Assembly (NCBI GenBank): GCA_036417435.1
Contig: CM070901.1
Location: 165,498,044-165,562,043, forward strand
Source: Inia geoffrensis
Taxonomy: Eukaryota > Chordata > Mammalia > Artiodactyla > Iniidae
DNA length: 64,000 nucleotides
Direction of reading: 5' to 3'
The notes beneath the pieces were generated by a model. That model was not told where the DNA came from and did not search any database. It saw nothing but the letters and a program-made list of their open reading frames with translations. Position numbers and translations under genes: made by a program. Positions 45,088 through 62,559 of this stretch are shown piece by piece. Within the stretch, counting starts at the first letter, position 1. Every line of letters starts with the position of its first letter.

Positions 45088-46330
45088 TCAGTTCCACTTG
45101 CTATGTGACTGAGTCCACCCCTTACACCTCTCTGAACCTGTTTCTTCCTCTCTAAAAGCCAGGGGCTGGGTGGGGGGGTGGTGACTAGACCTTAGCTCTG
45201 TGAGGATGTCTTTTAAATATTTTGAAATCTGTAATATGAGGTAGATATGAGTTATTATTGCTTTAATTCCGTGGGGAGGGGCCTGGGAGGCCTGCCCCCT
45301 TTGTGTCACGTAACTTGGAATCTCTACCAGTGCCCCAATACCTGGCCTCCAAAGCCTGTCATGGTCTTGATTGTCACCCAGAGACCTGAAGTCTGAATTT
45401 GGCCCACAGATGTCCACGTGGTGTGTGTGTTTTTTCATCATTTAACAATTTCACATACAAATTGAGTTATCTGAAACTTGGCCAGCTCTGTTCACCCCAT
45501 CCCACCTTCACACATGGCATCAAACATGAGTGCAGATCGTCGGCTGCTTCCTTTCAAGGGGACTCCAGCTCACCAGGTCCCCACAGGACTTGCTCCCTCA
45601 TCTGTGAACCACTAGGCTCCCAATTTGCAATTTGGCCCTCACCTCTCTGGCTTTGCCCTTGGCCTCATGTCCTCATACGCTGCACTGTGTGTATCCCTTT
45701 AACACTCCTCGGTGCTTTCCCTTTTAATGTTTTTGCCTCTTCTTACACTGGCCTCCCTGTGGCACTCTGGGGAAACCCAATAAACACAGACCTATCTCCA
45801 CCATCCTGATTTCATCAAACACCTACCCTGAGCTGGCACAAGATAGAGGGGAGAAGCCAGCCAGCCTCTGCCCTCCCTGAACTCACAATCCTGTAGGGGA
45901 GAAACCAACAAGACTCACCACGTGTACTCAGATACTCCCTGTAAAGGACTGGGGTCCTAACAACCACACCAGTGCGTTTATTCTGGGCCCCCAACGTGTG
46001 GCAGGGCTAGGCAGTTAGGGGCACAGTAAATGGCAGCTTCTATTTTGAAGGTAGTTTTGTGAGTTTATGAAAGATCTTTGGATCTATTTGCTGTAAAAAT
46101 TTCAGCGATAACAGTAGGTCATTAAGTGGAAGGAGGATGTGCCCTTTCCCCAGCATGTCCCCATCCTGTTGCCCAGGTTGGGCCACTGTTAAGTTTTCTG
46201 GGTGTTCTTCCATTCTCTCTATATGCAGATGCTCTACATGCTATTCTGGAAATATGCTTGTCCCCCCATTTTTATGAGTTAATCAATACCAAATGAAATC
46301 ATACGAATAATGCCCAGCACAGTCAACTAC

Positions 46331-46435
46331 TTTTTTTTTTGGCCACACCATGTGGCTTGCAGGATCCAGGTATTGAACCCAAGCCATGGCAGTGAAAGCC
46401 TGGAATCCTAACCACTAGGCCACCAGGGAACTCCC
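46331..46435 (-). mobile_element. Short CHR-type SINE
   Basis: Starts with a poly(T) on the plus strand, then 'ggccacaccatgtggcttgc', and ends 'ccaccagggaactccc'. Flanked by cagtcaactac and cagtcagctac, a target duplication with one change. Confidence 0.92.
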
Positions 46436-46472
46436 AGTCAGCTACTATTTTTTAGCACACCTCAGACAGCTT

Positions 46473-46836
46473 TCTTTTTTTTTTTTAATATTATTTATTT
46501 TTATTTATTTATTTTTGGCTGCATTGGGTCTTTGCTGCTGTGCACAGGCTTTCTCTAGTTGCGGCGATCAGGGGCTACTCTTCGTTGCGGTTCGCAGGCA
46601 TCTCGTTGTGGTGGCTTCTCTTGTTGCGGAGCACAGGCTCTAGGCATGTGGGCTTCAGTAGTTGTGGCATGCGGGCTCAGTAGTTGTGGCTCGCGGGCTC
46701 TAGAGTTCAGGCTCAGTAGACGTGGTGCACAGGCTTAGTTGCTCTGCGGCATGTGGGATCTTCCCGGACCAGGGCTCAAACACATGTCCCTGCCTTGGCA
46801 GGCGGATTCTTAACCACTGCGCCACCAGGGAAGCCC
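46473..46836 (-). mobile_element. Long CHR-type SINE
   Basis: Full-length reverse-oriented copy: poly(T) and '(ttta)n', 'gctgcattgggtctttgctg', ending 'gcgccaccagggaagccc'. The duplication 'cagacagctttctt' appears on both sides (about 46464 and 46838). Confidence 0.93.
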
Positions 46837-47440
46837 TCAGACAGCTTTCTTAAAATGCAGATCTTTTATTATTGTCCCCAAGCTGAGGTAAGGAAGTCCC
46901 TACAGGAACTCCATCTTGGGGAAAGGGGTGGAATGTGCCTTCCCCCAAGGTAGGTGTGGTTGATCCAACAGAAACCAAGTGAAAAAGGTCTATTCCTGTC
47001 TGGAGGGGGTGCTAATAAGGCACCCAACCCCTCCTTTGCTGAGAGCTGACTGGTGACATCCAATCATCTGAGGTAGGGTTAGGGCCACGACCAGGGCTGG
47101 GAGGCCCTCCCATATCTGGTCCAGGCCTGAGACTTCTCAACACTGCCAGGCAAGGCCTCTCCTGCCTACCCGGCCTGGACTCCCTGGTGGGTGGGGGAGG
47201 TGCTGCTCAGGCCTGATGCTGATCTCTCCTGACAGCTGCTCCTAAGGCTGGCAGGGCGGGCAGGAGGGGGAAGGGGCAGATTTAAAGGTCTAGCTGCCCC
47301 GCCCCCTGCCAGACCTGGGAAGGCAGACGCTGGTGAGCATCCTCTCTGTCCTGATTTCCGCTTCTTGGTACCATGAACGCCACTGGTCCTCATTCCCGCT
47401 TCCATCCCACAGGACATCAGGAAGACTAGCGGCACCCACC

Positions 47441-47916
<476 letters not shown>

Positions 47917-48270
47917 TGAAGTGGGCAGCCTCTCACCTGGGCCCTGGGGGGTAGGTGACTCGCTACAATCTCAGGAGCCTACTTCTTTTCTGAGGGGGGG
48001 GTGTCACTCCCTGCCCTCATTGGAAGCAAGGTAGTATAAACCTGATACTACCCATCCCCCACACACACCTGGGCTGCAATGGGGGGCTTCAGCTCAGATG
48101 CCAGGACCCCTGAGGGAAGGAAAGGATGCAGGTTCTAAAGCTGAATCAAGTAGGGAGCAAACACCCTGGGCCCTGTACACAGGAGCAGAGAGAAACCCTT
48201 ACAGGGCTTGAATTTGGAGGAGTGGCCTGAAGGTTATCGAGTCAGAGGCAAGCTCTCTTTATCCAATTCT

Positions 48271-48276
48271 TTTATT
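48271..48276 (-). terminator. ZNF593 poly(A) signal AATAAA
   Basis: The minus strand reads AATAAA about 130 bases past the ZNF593 stop codon at 48404-48406. Confidence 0.8.
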
Positions 48277-48403
48277 GGGAGGGAGAGCAGCCGGAAGAGG
48301 CCATCTACTTCCCAAACCAAAAGAGACTGGCATAGTCTCTCCCAGCCTGGCCCTTGCATCACTGTCCATGGGCAGCTCCTCTGCCTTGCATCCTCAGGCC
48401 ATG

Positions 48404-49135
48404 TCAGGTAGACGTGTCCATCTCAGGGACCGCGGTGGATACTTCTGTGGGCACTGCCAGCCTTTGGGGAGGAACATAGGAACCCATACCCGCTGCCCTC
48501 TCTGCTTCCTCCTGACTGTAGGGCTCCACACTCAGCTGCTTCAGCCTGGTAAAAAGAATAGGAGTTGAGAGCTGACCAGATGCAAGCCCTGTCTGCGCGG
48601 AACACATCCATCAATCCTCTCCTCACTCCTTCATACCTTTTCTTGTGGTCTTTGGATCGGAAGTGGGTCTTCAGGTTGGCAGAATCGATGAAGTACCTCC
48701 TGTAGGGATGGGGGGGTAAGGAGGATAGTTAGAAGGTGATGCCTCTCAGGTACGCCTATTTCCCTGACCCTAGCTCATTCCCTGATGCTAGGCTCCGGGC
48801 TTGAAGGGGTGGGAGGCCGGCAGACCCACTGGTCCCAGGAGAAGAGACCGTGCGCGTACCGGGATCCGGATCTCACACCCCCGGCCCGTACCGCGGACCC
48901 TTCTCCTCCTCAGGCTGGGCCCGGCCGGAACTCACGCGCAGGCCAGACAGCGATGCAGGCCGCCCCCTGGCAGGTCGGGATCGGGTTCCGCGCCTGGGTC
49001 TGGCCGGGGCCGTGCGGCAACCTGGAGCCGCAAATCGCGGTGAATCTCATCCAGGTCCGGCTGCCGCCGCTTCGCCTTCATCTGGCGGGCCAGGGAGTGC
49101 GCTCGGTGCGCGCCCGTCCGGCGGGAGCGACCCAT
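48404..49135 (-). CDS. ZNF593: ZNF593, C2H2 zinc-finger ribosome-assembly factor
   Basis: Three exons (48936-49135, 48637-48699, 48404-48545) join to 405 nt and encode 134 aa, the same length as human. The N-terminus is basic ([20 protein letters not shown]) and the single zinc finger is C63-x2-C66-x12-H79-x5-H85, with the basic segment RSKDHKKR after it. The yeast relative Bud20 acts in late maturation and export of the 60S subunit, and human ZNF593 is a nucleolar protein also described as a modulator of OCT2 binding. All junctions are GT-AG and in phase. The start lies in a CpG-rich region. Confidence 0.96.
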
Positions 49136-49340
49136 GGCGGGTGACAGCAGGACTAGGGGTCCCAGAGCCGAGCTGGGAGAACACGTGTGGGCGCTTCCGG
49201 ACTGCTCAATGACACCTTGTGACGCCCTGGGAATGATCAGGATCTGCCAGACCGCCTCTGATGACGTCACTTGCGCGGGCCGCGCCTCGAGCGCCCCCAG
49301 GCGGCCGTCGACGTCAGTGACGGAGCTCGGGGCCGGGCCC
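48830..49340. promoter_or_regulatory. CpG-rich promoter region of ZNF593
   Basis: CpG dinucleotides are dense from about 48840 across exon 1 to about 49330, unlike the flanks. The ZNF593 start is at 49135. A CRE-like 'tgatgacgtcac' lies at 49259-49270 and a second 'gacgtcagtgacg' at about 49309-49321, both about 130-190 bases upstream of the start codon. This is the likely promoter; no transcription start was measured. Confidence 0.75.
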
Positions 49341-50425
49341 CACGAAGCATCCTCTTCCGTCGCTGGAAGGGCAGGGTGGTGCGTGCCCTGGGGGGGGGGA
49401 TGCCGACCCGTCCGCTGCCCTGCCCCTCCCGCCTGGCCCACAGCACCGTTCTCTGGCCTTATCACCCCTTCCTGGTTCCCAGATCTTAGACTCCGCGTTG
49501 CGCGTGGGGGCGGGGGTGCTGCGTCTTTGGGAGGCACTGAAAAATGTCTGTGATGTTAATAAATTAATAAATGAATGAGAGTGAATAAGTTTGGGATCCC
49601 GGCCCCCACAGAAATACCTCTAGTCCCTGAGAAAGCCTTCGCCACTTCTCACCCCTCCCCAGTTATTCCTCTCCAGAGATCACAGTGCTTAGGCGTACTG
49701 TCAGACTCAAGAGGGGTCGGCTCCTCTCACAAGAAAAGGAGATGCTCACAGAAGGACCTCCCATCTTTGAGCCCCTTCTCTGAGCCCTGGACTCCTAGGC
49801 GTGGGCTGGCATCAAAGGGAGAGATACAGCCCAGGTGTTGTGTGCTCAGAGTGGGGAGAGGGCCAGAGAGCCTTTTCCCATGCACCAGAGCCTGGTGCCT
49901 TTCAGGCTGACCAGAGGAACTCAGAAATAATTCAGGGGCTCCGGTTCTTTGGAACCTGTTGCCAGGAAACAGGGAGACCAGCACGTGCATCCCTGGGGAG
50001 AGGAATCAGTTTCCAGCCCAGACAAAGCAGTGAAATGTAAGCCCAGGGCACTGACTGAGAGCCTTGGGACCTTCCCACTCCAGTTCACAGAGGCTGAGTG
50101 CAGACACAGGGCAGAGCCCTGTTGAGGGCACAGCTGGTATGGCTACAGTCACAGGGGAACCACTGTGGGTCCTGAGCCCAAGAACTTTGTAAATGGAATT
50201 CGTGAATGGAAGAGGATATTTCTGGAGCCATTCCAAATGATCAAATTCAAGAACTCCTAGGCCCAGGAAGGAGGCTTCTGTGGAGGGAGTCTTTATTATT
50301 CTTGGCGAATATGGGTCAAGACGAGGGGCTGAAGTGGCAGAAACTGGCTCTCACCACAGACTCCTTTGGATCGGGTTCACCTGCTGGGCACTGTGCCATC
50401 GCAGAGGCTGGTGCATCTTTAATGA

Positions 50426-53962
<3,537 letters not shown>

Positions 53963-55103
53963 TCTGCCGGCCTAACTGGGCGACCGCTCCTCCCCTCCCA
54001 CGATAAAAAAAAAACCCCTGGCCCGACACTCCGTGTGACCGCGTGCTTTTGTCCATACGGCGGGGAAGGCTGCTTTTGGGTGGGCAACCTCAGGGCAGGG
54101 TCCAGCTGGAGTGGTCCTCGCCTTCTCCCCCCACAAACGTACAAGGAGAAAATGACCAGAGACCTCCTAGGTATCAGGGTAGATTGTGTTCGATTTAGGG
54201 TACAACTTTCCAGGAATCTGGGGAACCCTAAAGGACAAGTCCCGCCGCCCTGTCCAGCCCCTTTTAGTTCGACAAACGTTTCTTGTGGCCTCGCTACGTG
54301 GGCTGTCCCTGTACTAGGGGAAGGTCAGTGACTAACAAGAGAACCCAGACTACCAGCGGGTCCCACACAAGGTGATAAGTTGAGGCACAAAAATAAGGCT
54401 GTAGTTGGGAGCTCAGAGGAGATGACCCTGGCTGGGAAATTCAGGAGTTCCTGAGAGAGAATGCATATATATAATCTTAGAAGGATGAGTGGAGAGAAAG
54501 GGGAAGGTAACCCAAGCAAAGGGAGGAGGCCGTGAACAAAGACTTACAGGTGTGAACGTGTGAGGAAAACAGGTGACATTGTTTGTCTTTGAGGGAAAGG
54601 AAGACGGTGACAAGATGTGAGGCTGCGGGTTGGCAAAGTCCTGGTTTGAAGAGTCCTTTATTGTTCTCGATTCTGGATCCTCCACATCGCAGCCCTTCAT
54701 ATCTAGTAACCAAAATGGGTAGCAAAGCTCCAGGAACGGGAGCCTTCAGGGGCTGGTGAACCCCAGATTTCTGGAGCGGACCCGTCCCCAAAACTCCCCA
54801 AGCGCGCGATTCCCGGCTCCCAGCTCTAATTTGGACCCTCCTGGGGGCGGGGGGCGGTGGCGGAGACGATCATAATAGTGTTAGTGCTAATTCGGTAGTG
54901 GTCATAGCGGCTTCGTTTATTGAGCACTTCCTATATGCCAGGAACTTTGCCAAGCGCGTTGTGACCATTTCAAATATACTTTTATCACCTAGGGGTGTGT
55001 CTGCGGTCCCGAGAGGCACAATCTGCCTGGAACCCACACTCCAAAACCCTCGCGCGTCTGCTCTGTAATCCAGCCTCTCGACTCCTTTAAATAACTTTTT
55101 GAC

Positions 55104-55109
55104 TTTATT
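55104..55109 (-). terminator. FAM110D poly(A) signal AATAAA
   Basis: The minus strand reads AATAAA about 315 bases past the FAM110D stop codon. A second AATAAA occurs at about 54917. Confidence 0.6.
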
Positions 55110-55423
55110 CAGCAGGTTCTCTGATCTCCCACCCCAGTCTTCACTCGCCCAGTCTTCACTAGCCTCCCGGCCTCCACAGGGGCCACGAGCCCGCCCCTTC
55201 CCCGTCCGCCGCCTGCGCTGGGAAGGGCCTTCGGGATCTTTTTGTCCTATCCTCCCAAGGTTCACGAGGGGAAACCGCGATCCAAAGGGAAGGGTTTGCC
55301 CAAAAGCACCCCGCGCGTGAGAGGCAGGGTGTCCCCGCCCGTGCCTGGGTCCAGCCCCGCACTCACCCCTTGCCCTTCCCCGGACCCCGGACTCCACCAG
55401 AGCCTGCTCACGAGCGGCGGCGG

Positions 55424-56350
<927 letters not shown>

Positions 56351-57580
56351 TCAGGGGGAGAGTAGAAAATGTCCCTGCCCCTCTCCTGCAGGCATTCCTG
56401 GGAATAGGCTCAGCCAGCCACCCCTCCCCCATCCAAGTCAGCCAGGTGCCATGCCCAGGGGGCAGAGGCTCAGGTATCCCTCCCACGCCCATCCCTCAGA
56501 GACAATGGGCAGGGGCTCCTCGGCCACCCAGAAACATATGCCCCTTTGAGGGTGCCCCATTCTGGCCACAGGGCCATGCCAAGCAGGCATCAGCAAGCAG
56601 GACACTTGGAAAAGGAAATGGGGCTGGTCCCTGCCCAATTCCCGAAAGTAGCCTCAACCGGAAAAAATACCTCTTCCCAACCTAGCAACTTTGAGTCCAA
56701 GACGAGGAGGCTTCCCAGCCACATGCTGGCTCCAGCAGGACCCACCCATCCCGCCCCCAAACACAGAGGTCAGGGATATAACCACAGGGTAGGAGCCTCC
56801 AGTAATTGCAGCCAAGTGCCCTGCCCAGGCCCAGCAGGGCCATCAGGGAAAGAGAGGGAGATGGTCACCAGGTCACTTCAGCAAGCTACCTGCCACCTGC
56901 TCTGTGCCCCTGTGAAGGGAATTCCACAATGCCCAACTGTATACATCACCTTGTTTACCTCTGCATTTCCATTTCATAGAAGAGAAGACTGGCCCAGAGA
57001 GGAGGAGGCTTGTTCAGGTCTTATTGAGAGTTTGGGCCCAGGACTGGAACCCAGATCTCTTGCTTTACAGTCCAGAACTAGTTCAAAATGAGTATCTCAC
57101 TTGCCTATCAAAACTTTATGTTTTGCTTCTATTCCTGCCGCTATAAAACCAAGCACTTTCTGCTAGAGATTGGCCCCTTACCTCACTAAAAATTTCCTTC
57201 CACTAATTCTTCCCAATGACCTGCGCTCCCAGAAATCTGCCCTCAGGGTCCCTCGTCCTAAAACCCCGTGACCCTTCTCATCCAGCTCCCTTCTGCTGGG
57301 GAAGGGGAGCCGGAGGGGTTGTAAATCAAGAGCTGACAGTTCCCCTGGCAGTAACAGAATGGGCCACCCACACGGCTCAGTATACTCTACCCCATCCCTG
57401 TTTCCCTGCTCCCCCCATCCTCCATTCAGCTGAGAGGGACACATCAGTTCTGGGGGCTGAGGAGACCTCCGGTCTGCAGGCAACAAAGGAACAGAACTTA
57501 CCAGGGATGGGGGGAGGGGAGCCTTGGTAAGGGGCCTTGGGGCAGAGACTCTGCCAACCCTACCCACCCCAGGGCAGCCT

Positions 57581-57612
57581 GTGTGTATACACACACACAC
57601 ACACACACACAC
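57581..57612. repeat. (CA)n microsatellite
   Basis: A short (CA)n run in the FAM110D upstream region. Confidence 0.9.
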
Positions 57613-58131
57613 CCATCTAGAGTCTAGCAAGTCAGTCCATAGGTAGTTGGTGACTGGGAAACCAGGCAACAAGGAAAGCCTGGCAGTGCCCTCCTTCTTG
57701 CCTCCCAAGGACTAAACTTGGCAATAGGTCAGATTCCAAGGTCCCAGGAGGGGACTGTGCTTGTCTGACCTCAAGGGTACCCTCCCGTCCCCTCCTTCTC
57801 TTCCGAGCCCTGAGCAGGCGGCTATAAAAAGTTCCTAAACACAGGGACCAAAATAGTTTGCTGTCCACTGCCTCTTCCCTGTCTTCTGGGCTGCCTTGGT
57901 GCCCAACCACAGACATTCCACCCTAGAAGCCTGGCAGACATCTTTGTGCCCGCCATCCCTTTGCCCACCCTCTCCCAGTGCTGGGGTTAGTGGTCCGAAC
58001 TTTGCCCAAGCATTTGGCTTTGGATGCAGATGCAGGCTAGGGGACTCTGCTCACTGGCTTGGTGCCACCCTCCTTGCCCTTGGGTCCCTGGGTGCCCTCC
58101 CACCCCAGCCCTGGGCTCAGGATGCACTCAC

Positions 58132-58210
58132 CTCTGCATGGTAAGGCTGAATGCCAGGGTCCCCAGGCAGGTCCAGACTGAAGGCAGGAGGGACAGCAGG
58201 GACTGGAAGT
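58132..58210 (-). other. Candidate noncoding first exon of FAM110D
   Basis: On the minus strand 'catgcagag' is followed directly by GTGAGTGC, a strong splice donor at 58130-58131. The nearest downstream acceptor on that strand is at 56331-56332, just before the FAM110D start. The 5' end is not defined. This is inference from splice signals only. Confidence 0.3.
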
Positions 58211-61200
58211 AACTTTGGTGGCAGCCAAACCTCACTCTACACAGGAAAAGCCAAGAGAGCCTCCACCCCCCCCAGGTTAACCCTTGCCTTCCTGACCTGG
58301 AGCCTGGCCTCTGTTAACTCCTTCCTGGTCACAGTCTCAGTGCTGGAGAGGACCCTTGGACCACATTCAGCTCCTTTACTTTATAGGTGGTCATATGGTC
58401 CCTGACAGGTTAAGTGATTTGCACAGAGGCACAGTGAGCTTGGGGCACAGCCAGCACCCCAAACAAGGTCGCCTGATTCCCAAGCTTCCTCCAGAGGCCT
58501 GGGGTGGGGACATGCGATTCACGTGGGGTCAGCCCCCTCTGCTGGGCCTTGGCAGATCCTCCTCATTCAGATGAGAAGGCGCAGGGTTCTAGTTAACCAG
58601 CTTTTTCCCTCTGTAGCAGGTTTAGACCTGTCCTGATCCAGGTGTGTGGATGGTGTCAAGCTTGCTCTCCCGAGGGGTGAGGCCAGGAATCTGCAACCTA
58701 AAGGCAGGGGCAGTGGTGCTGCAGATGTGCCGGGTGAGCCCCTCCCAGCAAGTCTTGGCGTGAAGGTCACAAGGGAGCCCATTGGAGCTGCCTCTGCTCA
58801 AGGTCCTCTGATGGCAAATGGGATTGTCTGGGAAGAGGGTGATGAAGGGATGATTCTGGGGCCAAGCCTGGGTAAAGGACCTCCTTCCTTCTCTGCCCTC
58901 ATTGGGAAATTCTAGAGCTAGCACAGCTTCTTATTTGACACCTCATGTCTTAAGGGGGAGCCCTGGCTCCACAATGCTGGTTCCAAGAGAGCCCCTCTTC
59001 TTTCCCCAGTGGGTAACTCTGCAGTACCCAGAGCTCAAAGACCAATGTCCTTGCCAAGGGGTTCCTGCACCACCACCCCATGGCCACTTTTCACAAATCC
59101 CTTTCCCTCCCTTCTAGCACTTTTTAATGTTTGCAAAGCACATTCACACCTGTGCTCTCTGATCTCCTTTGTCCCTCCCAAGGACCCTAAACAGAGGACC
59201 CAGCAGGAGTGACCACCCCACTTTATGGGTAAGGAAACAGGGTTAAAGGGGGGTACTTAATTCCAACCCCAAATCCACTCTTTCCAATGCACCCTCCGCC
59301 TGTCAAGTAAGGTAATAAGTCTGAAAACCAGAAGGCCCATCTCTTGGTAAGAGATTTTTATTCCCTAGTTAGAGGGAGTATTTTGTTGTTGTTGTTCATG
59401 ATAGATAGTTCCATATTGTGTTGTTACAGCACTCTACAAAATGCTCCCATATACGTTATCACAATTCATCCCCAGGACTATGTTTCAGAAGTAGGTTTGT
59501 TATTTTCTCCATTTGACTGCTAAAGAGACTGGGGCTCAGATACGTGAAATGACTCACCCAAGCTCACACAATTAGGAAGAACAACTAATTTTTATTGAGA
59601 GACTAATATATCCTAGGGCACTGTTCTGAGTACTTCACACAATGATTAACACATTTAATCCTCAAAACAACCCAATTATTTTCCTAATTTTATAGATGAA
59701 GGTTGCAGGTGCAGGCCAGTAGCCCTGAGATCTGGTCAGGAAGGGGTTAAGCATGAGGCCGGGCAGGGCCCAGCTGGGATGCTGTCAATGGCAGGAAACC
59801 TGGCCTGTGAAGGAGGGGGAGGATGGGGCTGTTGTGTCTGACTCTTATACAACCCCCATCCCTTTGGTCTTAAAGGAGTATCCGGGTTGGGTGGCAGGGC
59901 AGGCAGGGGCCTCCTTCTCAGCTCCGGACAGATACTGGGCTACAGAAAGAGGGGGATTCAGAGTACAATGCAGGTGCTGCACTGGGGTAGCCCCCAGTCC
60001 GATGAGGGTGACTAAAAATGAGCCCACCTCCCCTCAGGAGTGCTCAGAGTAGGGAGACACAGCCCCAGCCCTGGGAGTCCCCAGTCAGAAGGGCCAGACA
60101 CAGCCCTGCCCTCAGGAGTCTGGGGGTGGGGACTGGTCAAAGAGCCCTGCTTTCAGGAGCTCCCAGTCTGAGGGGTGACGGTACCCTATCCCAGGATGTC
60201 AATAGACACATACTAGCATCCTGGAGAGCAGAGTCGTGGGGGCGAGGTTTGGCTGGATTGGCTTTTGGCTGAGAGAGCCCTGAAGGAGTCAGCCCTGAAA
60301 GAGGTGGGAGGTGGAGGAGATCGTGAGAAATCCAGCTGCCTGCCCTGCCTGTCTCTTGGTCACACTTGACTTGAATCGGATCATCTGTCTTTCTGGTCGT
60401 GGGTCCCCAGGGGGAGCCTTAAAGTGACTACTTCTAGCCCTAGAGCCAGGACCTTTGTTGAGGGGGGAGGCCAAATCCGAGGGATATTTCCTTCCTATTT
60501 CCGAGCTCATTCCCGGATCACCTTGAGGATGAGGGTAGATGGGAATGGCTGAGTCAGAACTGGCTCCTTCCAGGAGAGGGTGGTGGGAGGATGGGGACAC
60601 ATCTCTGGTCAGTGTCAGGAGTGATGAGGACAGGTCAGGAGACCCTTCAGCTCCAGCCTCAGGCCCCAGATCCACACTGTCGCAGAGGAGAAATGTGTCA
60701 CTTCCCTCACCAGCCAGCTACTGCCCCCTCACCACAGGCAACCACAATCGGTGCCTCTGATTCTAATCCTGGTCGGTCAGTCACTGGCTCTGTGGCCTCA
60801 GGCAAGAACTTAACCTCTCTGAGTTTCCTTCTGTGTAAAATGGGAGTAAGACCAGCTTTTGTGTGGCACAAAGAAGTGGTGCCTGAGAAAGCACCTGGTG
60901 CCTCAGGTGCTTGTAAATTTCAGGAGTCTTGGCTTCTCAGGTGTCACCCTCCAGTGCCTTCCCTGACACTGACGGCCTAAGTCTTTTTTTCTAATCCCAC
61001 AGTCTCACTCTCAGCCACATCACCAAGTCGTTTTGAACACTGCCCTGTGCAGCAGATGGGTCAGACCTGGCTTTTGCTCTCAGGGAGCTCACCCTGCTGC
61101 AGGGGTGGGGGGAACAGAAGTGTGAAGGACTGATCACAGCTCAAGTGTAAGCAGCGCTGCTGTTAAAAAGCTGAACAAAGCAGGGCACATGGGGGGCATC

Positions 61201-61980
61201 TGTTGTGCCCGGGCTGGGGTGGGAAGCTTTCAAAGAGGAGGGGGTATCAGATCTGGGTCTGGAGGGGATTTCTGATGGGGGTGGGATGGGAGGGAGGGGA
61301 GGTTGTAGAGGGCAGGGTCGGGGCGGGGGTCGTTGACGGAGGGATGGTGAGAGCAATAGGCTAAGGGGACGGCAGGAGCCCGGGTCTCAGTGAGGGCAAG
61401 AGGCTAGGGAAGGCGGCTGCTGAGAGGGAAGGGGGACCGGTGCTCAAGAGGGCTTAGAGAGAAGAGGGGGTGCAGGGAAGAGAGGGGTTTCTGTGAGGAG
61501 ATGGGTGCAAGGAGGCGATGCGGACACCGAGCAAAGGCAGGCTCAGTGAGAGAAGGGGGCTTAGAGGAGAGGTGGGGCCTCAGGGCAGCGGACGGGGGTT
61601 CAGTGGGAGGTGGAGAGTTCAGAGAGAGGGAGGGGCTCAGGCTGGGGTCTGTAACTCCCGGCACCACAGGAGGAGCCCCCCTCCGCAGGCCATGGGTGAG
61701 CCCCCGCACAGAGTAGAGCCGCTATCCCCTAATTCCGGGCTTTCCGTTTCGGAAGGAATCTCGGACACAACAATAGCCTGGCTCCCGCGCCCTCTCCCTC
61801 CGAGGGGTGTGGCTTCTGGGCAGAGCCGGCGCCGCCTGCTGCCGGCTACTCGCCGCGGGGGCGGCCGAAGAGGGGAGGAGGGTGTCATTAAACATTTTTC
61901 CCCCGGAACACCTACAAGATGCTAACGAACAACGGAAATAAAACAGATAGGATTTCTGCTCTCAGGAGCTTACAACCTAG
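58211..61980. other. Intergenic region beyond FAM110D
   Basis: No coding exon was recognised. MIR-like pieces occur near 59480-59700. From about 61260 to 61690 the plus strand is purine-rich with degenerate GGGxTTAGAGAGA-like repeats, and 61730-61880 is CpG-rich. Short open frames such as 61518-61925 have no recognisable homology. Confidence 0.55.
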
Positions 61981-61984
61981 AGTT

Positions 61985-62200
61985 AGAACAAAACCAACTG
62001 CATTTATTGAGGGTTTACTCTGCGCTAGGCGCTCTGCTAAGTGCTCGACTCTCAGTACCTCCCTTACTCCTCACAAAACCCCATGTGAAGTGGTGAGTAA
62101 ACAGAGGCAGAGAGAGGCAAAGTAACTCACCTAGGGTCACACAGCTTGCAGATGGTAGAGCTGGGACTCCAGAGCCGCCTCTTACCCACTGAGGAGCACT
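61985..62200 (-). mobile_element. MIR SINE
   Basis: The plus strand shows 'tttattgagggtttactctg', 'tcctcacaaaaccccatgtg' and 'cacctagggtcacacagctt', the complement of MIR. Confidence 0.85.
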
Positions 62201-62559
62201 GCCTGCCTCGATTCTACCCCTCAGGCGGGGCTCAAGCAAGTCTGCTCTCCCTGCCCGCTGGCCCTCCTGCCTTGCTTTCCTGTTGGCTGGGCAGCACTTC
62301 AAGTCTTCTGCACCCAAGCAAGCATTGGAAGGAGGTCAGCCCCAACTGCATTGTGCTCCAGGCCTTATCACCTACACTTGCATCATCTCGTCTTTATCAG
62401 CAACATCTCCAGCGTTCCACCTTCCACCACTGTCTTCACCAAGTGGCCTTTAGATAGAGCACAAGGAACAAAAAGCATCCAGTCTCCACTAAGGAAAGTA
62501 GAGGAACACGTGGAAGGGAATCAGGGGCTTCTCATAGAAAGCAATGGCAAGAAATCTAT

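Larger units (their letters stand above)
43088..47280. other. Spacer between CNKSR1 and ZNF593OS
   Basis: Repeats dominate: a MIR near 43510-43640, an old DNA-transposon-like fossil at about 43650-44370, an L1 end with a nested SINE (44488-44900), and three CHR SINEs (44911-45087, 46331-46435, 46473-46836). The first few hundred bases upstream of the CNKSR1 start (43088-43250) are GC-rich and are the likely promoter. No coding exon was recognised here. Confidence 0.65.
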
